Positions 1 through 11,238 of a stretch of 64,000 bases of DNA are shown here, in pieces. The notes below the pieces were generated by a model that saw only the letters and a program-made list of their open reading frames with translations, was not told where the DNA came from and did not search any database. Source of the DNA: Glycine soja. Lineage: Eukaryota; Streptophyta; Magnoliopsida; Fabales; Fabaceae. The position numbers and the translations under genes were made by a program. The stretch is from assembly GCF_004193775.1 (NCBI RefSeq), contig NC_041021.1:13287198-13351197 (forward strand), read 5' to 3'. Positions within the stretch are counted from its first letter, which is position 1. Every line of letters begins with the position of its first letter.

Positions 1-1390
1 CAGACACAGTCGTGTCCGATGGCACGCAGAGACAAAATTTGGTCATTCTGCACGCTTGTGTCATCCAGAGGCGGTGGGCCTGATGACACGCGGAGATACC
101 TTACGGTTATCCGCACCCTTTTGTCATCCAGAGGCGGCGGGCCCGATGACACGCAGAGACAAAATTTGGTCATTCTACACCCTTGTGTCATCCAGAGGCG
201 GCGGGCCCGATGACACGCGGAGATACCTTACGGTTATCCGCACCCTTGTGTCATCCAGAGGCGACGGGCCCGATGACACACGGAGATACCTTACGGTTAT
301 CCGCACCCTTTTGTCATCCAGAGGCGGCGGGCCCGATGACACGCAGAGACAAAATTTGGTCATTCTGCGCCCTTGTGTCATCCAGAGGCGGCGGGCCCGA
401 TGACATGCGGAGATACCTTACGGTTATCCGCACCCTTGTGTCATCAAGAGGCGGCGGGCCCGATGACACGTGGAGATACCTTACGGTTATCCGCACCCTT
501 TTGTCATCCAGAGGCGGCGGGCCCGATGACACGCAGAGACAAAATTTGGTCATTCTGCACCCTTGTGTCATCCGGAGGCGACGGGCCCGATGACACGCGG
601 AGATACCTTACGGTTATCCGCACCCTTTTGTCATCCAGAGGCGGCGGGCCCGATGACACGCAGAGACAAAATTTGGTCATTCTGCACCCTTGTGTCATCT
701 GGAGGCGACGGGCCCGATGACACGCGGAGATACCTTACGGTTATCCGCACCCTTTTGTCATCCAGAGGCGGCGGGCCCGATGACACGCAGAGACAAAATT
801 TGGTCATTCTGCACCCTTGTGTCATCCAGAGGCGGCGGGCCCGATGACACGCAGAGACAAAATTTGGTCATTCTGCGCCCTTGTGTCATCCAGAGGCGGC
901 GGGCCCGATGACACGCGGAGATACCTTACGGTTATCCGCACCCTTGTGTCATCCAGAGGCGGCGGGCCCGATGACACGTGGAGATACCTTACGGTTATCC
1001 GCACCCTTTTGTCATCCAGAGGCGGCGGGCCCGATGACACGCAGAGACAAAATTTGGTCATTCTGCACCCTTGTGTCATCTGGAGGCGACGGGCCCGATG
1101 ACACGCGGAGATACCTTACGGTTATCCGCACCCTTTTGTCATCCAGAGGCGGCGGGCCCGATGACACGCAGAGACAAAATTTGGTCATTCTGCACCCTTG
1201 TGTCATCCAGAGGCGGCGGGCCCGATGACACGCAGAGACAAAATTTGGTCATTCTGCACCCTTGTGTCATCCAGAGGCGGCGGGACCGATGACACGCGGA
1301 GACACCTTACGGTTATCCGCACCCTTTTGTCATCCAGAGGCGGCGGGCCCGATGACAAGTAGCGGCCAATGTGGTCATTCTGCACCCTTC
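1..1390 (+). repeat. 63/64-bp hairpin minisatellite in 3' UTR of element A
   Basis: About 22 units alternate between 63 and 64 bp and continue off the left edge. Each unit has two inverted repeats. The first is GTGTCATC...GATGACAC around a GC-rich loop. The second is GCGGA...TCCGC in one unit type (loop has accttacggtta) and GCAGA...TCTGC in the other (loop has caaaatttggtca). Long ORFs on both strands here only reflect the repeat period. The same family recurs, diverged, at 42890-44640, and in both places it lies just upstream of a PPT and LTR, so it belongs to an Ogre/Tat 3' UTR. Confidence 0.93.
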
Positions 1391-1894
1391 GTCAATCGCG
1401 GCCGACAAGCCCGTTGACACGCGGAGATTTACATCATCTTCCGCACTTACAAGATCTGTCATACTGACTTTTGAGTCATGCTGACGGGCGAAAATACCCG
1501 AGTGGTTATCCGTATAAACATTCTTTTGCTATCTGTAAGACAGAACGCTTGATAGCATGCAGAGACTGACATAGTCTTCTGCACCTTTTGTTCCTCCGGG
1601 AACAACAAGTCATTTGCATGCGGAAAGTTTATGGTCACCCGCGACTCTCGTCAACCGAGAGGAATGAAATTAGTATCATACCCTAATTTCGTCCGGGGAC
1701 CTTTGCTTGATGACATGCGACTTTTCTTTGGTCCTTGTGAGGTGCTTGGCACCCATCATTAGGCAATTTGTGAAATTCCGGGAACAACAAGTCGTTTGCA
1801 TGGGGAAATTTTATGGTCACCCGCAACTCTCGTCAACCGAGAGGAACGAAATTAGTGTCCTATCTTTACTTTCCTTTTATTTCCAACAAAAGAC
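1391..1894 (+). other. Rest of element A 3' UTR, with a 182-bp tandem duplication
   Basis: Degenerate hairpin units continue (TGCTATC...GATAGCA near 1530-1555, CTCTCG...CGAGAG near 1645-1662). The stretch from 1601 recurs from 1783. The first copy runs directly from the 3' UTR into LTR-start sequence (tcataccctaatttcg near 1677) and lacks the PPT. The second copy leads into the proper PPT and LTR. No gene seen. Confidence 0.7.
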
Positions 1895-1911
1895 AAGTAA
1901 AGAGGGGCAAC
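1895..1911 (+). other. Polypurine tract of element A
   Basis: AAGTAAAGAGGGGCAAC lies immediately before the LTR start TGTCATACCC. The same tract precedes the LTRs at 44988 and 56010. It is the expected plus-strand primer site for reverse transcription. Confidence 0.85.
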
Positions 1912-2340
1912 TGTCATACCCTAATTTCGTCTGGGGACCTTTGCTTGATGACATGCGGCATTTCTTTGGTCCTTGTGAGGTGCTTGGCACCCATCATTAG
2001 GTAATTTGTGAAATTCCGGGACATGCCGAAAAACAAAAGAAAATATTGATGCACAATCCGTAAGGTTCCGTGACACACCGGAAATCAAATGGAAGCATCG
2101 TTGCACAAATAAGTGAGGTTCTGTAACGTTCCGTAAGTCCAAAAGGGGATGATTATGTAATCCACAAGGTTCCGTAACATTACGGAAAGAAAACAAGTAT
2201 CGTTACGAAATTCGTAAGTTTCCGTAACTTTACGAAAAAAGAATCACAAAAAAAAGCAGAAGGGGGTGTACTTAGTAAAAATGGGGGTGCAAATAGCACC
2301 CAGGCCCACTTGGCCCTCCAGAATATTCCTCGAGAAGGCT

Positions 2341-2420
2341 GTTGCTTCTGGAGGAAGCAACCCTGCTCGCCTGGGCGAGCTGGGCGGCAAGCATCTCCCC
2401 TATTTTGATATAAATAGGGG
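2341..2420 (+). promoter_or_regulatory. LTR promoter: twin hairpins plus TATA box
   Basis: GTTGCTTC-tggag-GAAGCAAC (2341-2361) and GCTCGCCTGGGCGAGC (2365-2380) are perfect inverted repeats about 30 bp upstream of TATAAATA (2409-2416). The same arrangement is present in the LTRs of B and F and is eroded in E, so it is a conserved U3 core-promoter feature. Confidence 0.75.
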
Positions 2421-2614
2421 AGGAAGTGAAGAAGAAAAGGGTTCAGCCCCTTAGGCACTTCTCTCTCTTTCGAATTTGCTTGGAAAAATTGTTTCCGTGA
2501 AGAAAATCTAAGCCGAGGCGCTTCTGAAACGTTTCCATAACATTTTCCGTGAAGAATTTCGCAAAGGTTTCGACCGTTCTTCGACGTTCTTCATTGTTCT
2601 TCGATCTTCAACGG

Positions 2615-2620
2615 GTAAGT
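2615..2620 (+). other. Conserved splice donor GTAAGT in LTR
   Basis: GTAAGT follows a CTTCAAC motif about 200 bp after the TATA box. It is found at the same place in all five LTRs: 16963-16968 (minus), 45893-45898, 56657-56662 and 58031-58036. Function as a 5' splice site is inferred. Confidence 0.55.
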
Positions 2621-3550
2621 ACCTCGAACCAAGCTTTTTCGATTCATTCTATGTACCCATGGTGGTCCACATTGTCTTTTGTGTATTTCTATTCCCGTTT
2701 CATTTACTTTTTATACCCCCTCTTGACGTGCTTAAGCCATTTTACTTAAGTCATTGCTCGCTTAACCTAAAAATAAAATAAATTTCCACCGATCGTTTGA
2801 ATTGTATTATCCGTAAACTTCGGTTAAAATGAATTCCGACTGTTCGGTCGTGCCGTAACCACGTTGGAAATCAAAAAAGAGGTAAAAATAATATAATAAT
2901 AAAAAAAAACATCTTTTAGGTAAAATAAAGCGGAAAATCAATCGGACGTTTTCTCTTTGGGATTTCTCATTCTTAACCGAATTGACTAATAACTAAAGTG
3001 AAACTAAGGCTAAAATCAACTCGCCTGGTCAAGCTCGTCCATAAAAATAGGTTTTTGAAGTTTGTCATTTCAATTTCTTACTAAGTAAATGGATCGTTTT
3101 TTAAGGTCCAACGCCTTAAAATGGTGACCTTAAGTAAAAAGAATCACTTGATAAGAAAGAAATACGTAGGTCTGATTTCCTCATCGCAAATTGAGGAATA
3201 CGTAGGAGCAAAGGGAAACACCCTTGTCGACCACAAAAAGAGAAAAAAATATAAAAAGAGTAAAAAGGATATAAAGACATAAAAAGGGAACATAAAAATC
3301 AAGGTCATGTTTGCACATTCGATTAAAGGCTGCCGTCCCTTGGGACGGACGTGTGGGGTGCTAATACCTTCCCTGTGCGTAAATACAACTCCCGAACCTT
3401 TCACTTAAAAGTTCGTAGATCGCGTCTTTTCCAGTTTTTCCGACATTTTCCTCAAATAAACGTTGGTGGCGACTCCGCGCGTATTCCTTTCGTGGAACAC
3501 GCATCCCGCGAGTCACGCGTCGCCCTCCCGCCGAAGGGTAGGTTGTGACA

Positions 3551-5380
3551 GCAATGAATTCGCGGGGCTCCAGACTCATTGGTGGAGGACACATGAACAG
3601 CGCTAGGCAATGAATTCATGGGTCTCCGAATAAGATTGAGAATGGAGAATTGGCGGACAACGCTAGGCAATGAATTCGCGGGGCTCCAGACTCGTTGGTG
3701 GATGACACATGAACAGCGCTAGGCAATGAATTCATGGCTCTCCGAATAAGATTGAGAATGGAGAATTGGCGAACAGCGCTTGGCAATAAATTCGCGGGGC
3801 TCCAGACTCGTTGGTGGAGGCCACATGAACAGCACTAGGCAATGAATTCATGGGTCTCCGAATAAGATTGGAGAATAGAGAATTGGCGAACAACGCTAGG
3901 CAACGAATTCGCGGGGCTCCAGACTCGATGGTGGAGGACACATGAATAGCGCTAGGCAATGAATTCATGGGTCTCCGAATAAGATTGGAGAATAGAGAAT
4001 TGGCGAACAGCGCTAGGCAATGAATTCGCGGGGCTCCAGACTCGATGGTGGAGGACACATGAACAACGCTTGGCAATGAATTCATGGGTCTCCGAATAAG
4101 ATTGGAGAATAGATAATTGGCGAACAACGCTAGGCAATGAATTCGCGAGGCTCCAGACTCGATGGAGGAGGACACATGAACAGCGCTAGATAATGAATTC
4201 ATGGGTCTCCGTATAAGACTGAGAATGGATAATTGGCGAACAACGCTAGGCAATGAATTCGCGGGGCTCCAGACTCGATGGTGGAGGACACAGGAACAAC
4301 GCTAGGCAATGAATTCATGGGTCTCCGAATAAAATTGAGAATGGAGAACTGGCGAACAGCGCTAGGCAATGAATTCACGGGGCTCTAGACTCGTTGGTGG
4401 AGGACATATGAACAGCGCTAGGCAATGAATTCCTGGGTCTCCGAATAAAATTGAGAATGGAGAATTGGCGAACAGCGCTAGGCAATGAATTCGCGGTGCT
4501 CCAGACTCGATGGTGGAGGACACATGAACAGCGCTAGGCAATGAATTCATGGGTCTCCGAATAAAATTGAGAATGGAAAAATTGCGAACAGCGCTAGGCA
4601 ATGAATTCGCGGGGCTCCAGACTCGTTGGTGGAGGACACATGAACAGCGCTAGGCAATGAATTCATGTGTCTCCGAATAAAATTGAGAATGGAGAATTGG
4701 CGAACAGCGCTAGGCAATGAATTCGCGGGGCTCCAGACTCATTGGTGGAGACAAATGTACAGCGCTAGGCAATGAATTCATGGGTCTCCGAATAAGATTG
4801 GAGAATAGAGAATTTGCGAACAACGCTAGGCAATGAATTCGCGGGGCTCCAGACTCGATGGTGGAGGACACATGAACAGCGCTAGGCAATGAATTCATGG
4901 GTCTCTGAATAAGATTGGAGAATAGAGAATTGGCAAACAGCGTTAGGCAATGAATTCGCAGGGCTCCAGACTCGATGGTGGAGGACACATGAACAGCGCT
5001 AGGCAATGAATTCATGGGTCTCCGTATAAGACTGAGAATGATTTATTGGCGAACAACGCTAGGCAATGAATTCACGGGGCTCCAGACTCGTTGGTGGAGG
5101 ACACATGAACAACGCTAGGCAATGAATTCATGGGTCTCCGAATAAAATTGAGAATGGAGAATTGGCGAACAGCGCTAGGCAATGAATTCGCGGGGCTCCA
5201 GACTCGATGGTGGAGGACACATGAACAGTGCTAGGCAATGAATTCTTGGGTTTCCGAATAAAATTGAAAATAGAGAATTGGCGAACAGCGCTAGGCAATG
5301 AATTCGCGGGGCTCCAGACTCATTGGTGGAGGACACATGAACAGTGCTAGGCAATGAATTCATGGGTTTCCGAAAAAAGC
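3551..5380 (-). repeat. 116-bp hairpin array in 3' UTR of element B
   Basis: About 16 units of roughly 116 bp, each made of two related half-units (about 56 and 60 bp) sharing aacagcgctaggcaatgaattc. On the plus strand one half-unit pairs CATGAA...TTCATG and the other GCGAA...TTCGC around the same loop core. Between them lie CTCCA...TGGAG and TCTCC...GGAGA. The array is related to the 54836-55815 array on the opposite strand, which fixes the sense strand of B as minus. ORFs on the minus strand are repeat artefacts. Confidence 0.92.
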
Positions 5381-8300
5381 TTGTAGGACCGAATGGTCCA
5401 CCGGGTTTTTTCCACCAAAAAAAAGGAAAACATGCTTTTTGCAAAGAAAAATTAATCATTCGTGAGAGCACCATATCTTAGAGATGCAATATACTTGTGC
5501 CAAGGGTAATCTTCCTTGTAACCGAAAATGAAGGGCAGGAAGTCAACATTTAGCTTTTAAATGAACATGCATGGGAAACATCGGGCTAAGCTGAAAATAA
5601 ATCACTCATAGTGTATAAAACTCACACAGGCAAGTGTTTCACCCTATACCCAAACCATAACTGCGCCATGACTTTATTTTGCACACGATTTCCTATCGAA
5701 TCAAAAATCATACGTACTATCACGAATCAATAGGATTTTCTCGAGGGTAGTGTTTTTGGAGAGGAGGTTGGGTGTTTTGGTCTTTTCCTCTTTGTTCATG
5801 TGGGGTGGGATATCGCAAGTCGAGAACGACCTTGAATGGCAATTTGAAAGGAAGAAACACCAAAAATGGGTTTTCCTTTGCCGGCAGTCACTTACCTTGC
5901 CGAAAATTTATCTGGTCTGAAGATCTTCCCTTCTCTTTCTTTCATTGATCGAGAATTGCTTCTTTTCCATTTTTACTTCCGTTCGATCTTTGATCGGGAA
6001 TCCTTCCTTTTCTTTCTTTTTTATTGTTCTTTTCTTTATTTTCATCTTTTTCTTTTTCTTTTTCTTTCTTTCCATTTCTTCCTTTTCTTTTTCACTTCTC
6101 CTTCTCCATCCCTTTCTTTGGGAAATTGGGTTTTAGCATTCTATTCGCTCTCCCTTGAGGAGATTCCGCTGTCCTTTGCTTCGGGGGAAAGGATGAGGAT
6201 TCTTTTTTATAGGCCAAGGTTCAAAAAGGTCTAAGGTTGTGTTTCAATGGGGTCTTTTATCGTGGGAACCCAATCTTGATATCTGGGGCAAAACAAATTT
6301 GGGTGTCAAGGTGTCGATTTCGGGCCGAACTTCCATATTATTCCATAAGGCATGCGTGACAATGATGATTTGAAAACAACGTGCAAAATTAGTCATGGCT
6401 ACAGCCAGGTGGGCACTCAAGCATCCCGTTTATGGCATTGTGATACTACGGTTGGGAATTTACACAAGCAGACCCAATGTTTCCAAATTATGTTCTCCCA
6501 TCAATTCAATGAATTCATCCATTCTTATCTCGGTTATTCTGGAAAATAAACTCTTAGCGTCAGTCCCTTGTTTCCAGAAGATATGTTTGCTCTTTACGAA
6601 TGATTTATGCTTCTTAACTATAACACGTCGACCTTCGCGGTCTTTCTTTCTTTTTCCTTTTTGTTTCCTTTTTTATATTCACAAAATTATACACCTATGG
6701 TCTCCTAAGAATAAAAATTTTCCTTTGTATATCTACATTCTTATACATGACAAACTTTTCTGTATATGCATTGGAACTCTCTCTCTTTACGTCACACTGT
6801 CAAACCCTATTTACATTCAAAGATCTTTTTCATTTTTTTTTCTCCAACGCACACCTATGGTTCATACAAAAGTTTTTTTATATACACTCGTTGTTCACAC
6901 ACACAAGAATCTCTCTACACGTATTTTTTATAAAAAAACCCTTCTATGCACATTTTCCTTTTTCTTTATATATGCAGACATTTTATTCACAACACTTCTT
7001 TCTTTTTCAATTCTTGGTGTTATCATGACTTTTGTTTGTTTTATTTTTAGGACGACGTTCCTAAAGGAAAACTCTACAAGATTTCGGAACAAACATTATC
7101 AACAAATAACGAAGTAAGCACTAACGTAATAGTCCAAACAAAATATATGCACAAAACAAATGACAACCGTAACAACAAAAAACAAACATTAGTGCCTCAG
7201 TCATAGAAACAAGATAAATGATGGAACATACGAATTTGGGGATCCCACAGTCATGTGGCTTCGCATGCCACCGGACTCTTGGGTCACGGTAACAAAAGGT
7301 GGGGTGGTCGACAAAAGCAGGGCTTTTGCTCCTACGTATCCTCAATTTGTGATGAGGAACTCAGACCTACGTAGTTCTTGCTAACTGTGAGAATAAAAAT
7401 AGTCTCGGTGTTTTCTTCACCAAAATGCGAACATGCTTTAGTAAAGAGACAAAACTTCCAACTGATCAGAGCAACATATGCTTTTTGGATGAAAAACAAT
7501 GTGTCTATCGGGGAAGGAGAGTATGCTGATGAAATTTTCTCATAACCATAAATGAGATTTTGGATGTTAGCATTTCATTTCTAAACGACCATTTAGAGGA
7601 AACACTGGGTCCAACAAAGATAGGAGAGAATTACTCAAAGTGTATCAATCTCACACAGGTAAGTGTTTTATCCTAACTCCGAACCATAGATATGTCATGA
7701 CTTGATTTTGCAAATCATTTCCTATCAAATCAAAGATTACATGCGTGATCATGGATCAATAGGACTTTTTTCGGGAATGGTTTTTAGGTGGGGAACTTGG
7801 CTTTGAGTGTTTTTGCCTTTTCCTTTTCTGTTTTTGTTTAGTGCAGGGCGAGAAAGTCGCTTGCGCACAGGATTTTGGTTGGCAATCAAAGGGAGAGGAC
7901 CACTTTAGATCGTGGTTTCCTTTTTTTCTTATTTATTTGGTGACAATTCTGTATTGTTCAGATATTGTCTGGTCCAAAGACCTTTCTGCATATTTCTTTT
8001 GTTTTCTTCCGATCCTTGATCGAGAATTTTTCTTTCTCTTTTTTTTTTGCTTTCTCCCACTCTTTCATTGGGAATTTTCTTTCTTGTGTCTTCTCCCTTT
8101 CTTGGATTGGGAATTTTTTTTTCTTTTTGTGTCTTCTCCCTTTCTTGGATTGGGAATTTTCCTTCTCTTTGTGTTTTCTTCCGAGGGCAAGGATTGACAT
8201 TCTCACCCTGGGTCAAGGTTTATGGTAAGTTGGGATTTTGGCTCAAGGCTTGTAGAACGGCTGGTCATGATATATGTCAGGGTTTGGCCAGCGGTTCGGG

Positions 8301-8962
8301 GATAAAGGGGATGTCCTACATTATTTCCATGATACACATGCAACAATGATGATTAGGAAATTTTATGCAAAGCTGGTCATGCATGCACCTATGTGGACAC
8401 TCAAGCATCAAGTTTTTTATGGTCATGTGACACTAGGGCTAAGGATTCATTTTCCCTATTTAAGTCAACCCAGTGTTTCCAAAATACATTCTTTTATCAA
8501 CTTGTGCATTCATTCGAGTCCATTTTGGGCGTCCGGGAAAATTTTCACAGCATTCACCCTTCAGGTGTATACACATTCTTTCAAAAACTAGTTATGATCA
8601 GCGAATTTTTTTCAAAGAAAAGTTGGAAGTCATCTCTTTTCAAAAGCATGTTGTTTTTTAGCTAGACAACCTTTATTATTTTTTTTTTCTTCTTATTCTT
8701 TTCTTGCTCGCTCTCTTTTTGCTCTCTTTTTTTCATGAGGTATTTTGCTACCTAAACATACGTATATTTTTGTGAGGTAGTTTGCTATATACGTGCATAT
8801 CCAAGGTATCTTGCTACCTAAACATACATATATACATTTTGTGAAGTATTTTTGGTACATACATGCATATTCAAGGTATCTTTCTACCTAAACATACATA
8901 TATATATTTTGTGAAGTATTTTTTGCTACATACATGCATATCCAAAGTATCTTTCTACCTAA

Positions 8963-9012
<50 letters not shown>

Positions 9013-9282
9013 GTGAGGTATGACTACCTTCCGAGCTTGTGCTTGTTTTATTTAAATTCCTAGGATCATGAGCAACTAGGTGTGTCCTGCTATGACTTGA
9101 GAAACAAAAGTGATCAAATAACAAGCAGAGATTTAAAAGATACTAGGTTGCCTCCTAGTAGCGCTTCTTTAACGTCTTGAGCTGGACGCGTGATGGCTTG
9201 TCGGTCATTGACCTAGTACTTTGCTTACCTTTGGCTTTGGACTTGGTCGCCTATTGGTCGGCCATGGGTCCTAAGCAACGCT
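5381..9282 (-). other. Element B 3' non-coding region, two tandem copies
   Basis: This is the inverse of element F 52904-54835. Two diverged copies of the same segment follow each other (about 5590-7100 and 7625-8600). Both contain a 'cacacaggtaagtgttt' block, a pyrimidine-rich plus-strand block (5930-6115; 7920-8170) and a 'gacaatgatgatt' block. The CTACGTA hairpin module occurs inverted at about 7306-7375. Short ORFs rich in F, L and S come from the pyrimidine tracts. No gene seen. Confidence 0.7.
8738..9011. repeat. About 70-bp tandem repeat ending in (CA)n(TA)n microsatellite
   Basis: Three to four copies of a unit begin with AGGTA-tcttgc-TACCT, itself a small hairpin, followed by aaacatacatatata. 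The block ends in (CA)n at about 8967-8993 and (TA)n at 8994-9011. It lies within the second copy of the B 3' UTR. Confidence 0.8.
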
Positions 9283-10205
9283 CTAACCTTTTTGTGGATG
9301 AGCTGAGGTGAACTCTAGAGGTGATGGCGGTGCGTCTGTTGCCCGCTGTCGGCCATCCCCAGGCTGCTGTGGTGTTTCGCCCTGCGCCTGCCTGGGGACG
9401 CAGTACTTCTTGATGAAAGCTCGATTAGTAGGGGGCCTGATGACCTTGCTGGGGGCGACAGACACTCTGTAGAACTCACAGAGACTCGTAATTAGAGCTT
9501 GGCAACTCCAAGACCCTGTTGGACTTCTTCGGGTCCACTGGATGTCTTGCGGGCGCGATCCCTATGTCACGATGGCATGACCTCGCTGGGGGAACAGGCA
9601 CCCTGTAGGACTGACAGAGGCCCGTAACCAGAGGTGGAAACCCCAGGGCCCTGTTGGACTTCTTCGGGTCCACTGGGTGTCTGGTGGGCGCGATCCCTGC
9701 AAACAATAGATGACATCGGAAATCAATTGAGTCACGTGCATACTTACCTATGTCACGATGGCATGACCTCGCTGGGGGGACGGGCACCCTGTAGGACTGA
9801 CAGAGACCCATAACCAGAGCTGGAAACCCCAGGGCCCTGTTGAACTTCTTCGGGTCCACTGGGTGTCTTGTGGGCGCAATCCCTGCAAACAATAGATGAC
9901 ATCATAAATCAATTGAGCCATGTGCATACTTACCTATGTCATGACGGCACAGACCAACTGATACATCTGCAGGGGGAGATTGGCATTGTGGTTGCTGGGC
10001 AGAATGTTGCTAAATAGCAACGTCATCCATATCCATGTAAGAGTGGTCATGTTGGTGCGCATGATCCGCACTCGTCTTTTTGCAGCGGCACGGGTGAAAT
10101 CTTGCCCCAGTATGCATACTAGATGTGTGATAGCCTCCCTCTCTGGATGTGCTCGCACAGTTGGTCGCCCTCCAATATCAGGGGGTGGCCCAGGAACTGA
10201 TAAAA
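9283..10205 (-). pseudogene. Accessory ORF remnant of element B (putative plant transposon protein family)
   Basis: Minus-strand segments match the accessory ORF of element F at 51656-52903. About 10158-9934 corresponds to F's RRVRIMRTNMTTLTQIWM region and about 9890-9480 to its APTRHPLDPDKSNRALGF region. The second block is present three times: copies b and c are offset 187 bp (about 9590 and 9777), and a shorter copy a lies at about 9482. The N-terminal third is missing and stops and frameshifts break the frame, so no full product is possible. Each longer copy contains GTAAGT...TTTGCAG around coding-homologous sequence, which could be removed as an intron. The biochemical role of the family is unknown. 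Confidence 0.75.
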
Positions 10206-10305
10206 GGAAACTACTAGCCCCTTAACCGGGAGCGCAAGTCTCGGTTAAGCATCTAAGGGCAAAGGACCTTATATTCTCTTAAGGTGTGGATATGGAGCAC
10301 ACAGA

Positions 10306-10405
10306 AAATGAGGACGCGTAGCCCTCTAAAGGCGAGGGCGTGCAGCCCTCTGCAGGCAAGGATGTGCAGTCCTCTGATGGCGAGGACATATAGTCCTCTA
10401 AAGGT
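10306..10405 (-). repeat. Short (about 4-unit) 24-bp hairpin array in element B
   Basis: About four units of the 24-bp repeat seen at 19438-21463, in inverted orientation. Its flanks (10406-10520) match the left flank of the large array (19320-19437), so this is the same site in two related elements with very different copy number. Confidence 0.85.
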
Positions 10406-11238
10406 GATAGGTACTAGTACCCAAGAGTCCACCTTTATGAAAAAGCAAGAGATCGACTCATCGAGAGGGCCGGTCATCCAAAAAGATTGGACACGAGATG
10501 TAGGAAATCTATGCAGTTAACATGATTTTTAGGGTTGCAGACGCATGCAACCTTTGTCGTGAAATTTGGTAATGCTGACCACATATAAAACAATGCAATG
10601 CAATGGAAAGTTGTACAATGTTCATGACATTCTTTCCCTATTTTGTGATTTTGATTTTGATTTAATTTTTTTGGAAAACACAGATTGACTGTCCTTTTGA
10701 AAAAGGTGATAATTCATGCAATCTTATCCTATCTTTTGCAAATCTTTCCGGGAACTCCCTCAGAGTGTATATTCTGTTTGATTTAGTCACTTGACCATTT
10801 TGGAGTGACGACAATGGAGCCGTTTGACGTTTAATCCATCTATTGAAATTCCAGGGTTTTGTCTCCCTTTTTTCTTGTTTAAAAAATATCGATGGGTGAG
10901 AACTTTTGATCTGCCCCTATGTTCACTTGAGGCTCATGCACGATGCCCCTCATTGCCCCAGTGTAAGGCTTTGAGGTACCAATTGTTATCTTTCGTCATG
11001 ACCTTGTAGCTGGAACCTATTGGGTGAAAACTTCTAATCTGCCCCTAGGTTCGCTTGAGGTTTTTGCATGGTGCCTTTCGTTGCCCCAGTGTAGGGCTTA
11101 GAGGTACCAATTGTTGTCTTGTTTTTACAATCTCGTAGTGAGGAAGAATGAAAGAAGCAGTTCATTCTTGCAAAAAGAATTTTCCAAGGACGAGAAATAG
11201 TTGAAGGATTTTTCAGTTGATGGATTAAGTCAAATGAC
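10406..11238 (-). other. Element B non-coding spacer
   Basis: Inverse of element C 18600-19437. It contains two copies of a 'gaggtaccaattgttgtcttg' block (about 10973 and 11100) with 'gcccctaggttcacttgagg'-like sequence between. In an autonomous element pol would lie in this part. Nothing coding is visible. Confidence 0.65.

Larger units (their letters stand above)
1912..3550 (+). mobile_element. 3' LTR of Ogre/Tat element A
   Basis: It starts TGTCATACCC after the PPT and ends ...GTTGTGACA, 1639 bp. U3 holds palindromes such as TTCCGTAACATTACGGAA (2171-2188). Two hairpins and TATAAATA (2409-2416) form the promoter, and GTAAGT (2615-2620) is a conserved splice donor. Downstream are the hairpin TTAAGG...CCTTAA (about 3100-3120) and the CTACGTA module (about 3163-3230). 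Sequence right of the LTR is the minus-strand array of element B, so A inserted into B. The duplicated target should be GCAAT (3551-3555); the matching copy is off the left edge. Confidence 0.9.

Noticed and set aside
1..1390. Overlapping ORFs of 60-136 codons on both strands
   Set aside because: All are translations of the 63/64-bp tandem array in different frames.
1..1390. CRISPR-like regular repeat-spacer pattern
   Set aside because: The 'spacers' are just two recurring sequences, the whole unit is repeated, and the context is a plant retroelement.
3732..5015. Minus-strand ORFs with repeated PRIHCLALFANS-type peptides
   Set aside because: Products of the 116-bp array, with no independent support.
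5866..6234. Hydrophobic 122-codon ORF resembling a membrane protein
   Set aside because: It is a translated pyrimidine tract (F/L/S rich), repeated in the B 3' UTR and inverted in F without conserved frame.
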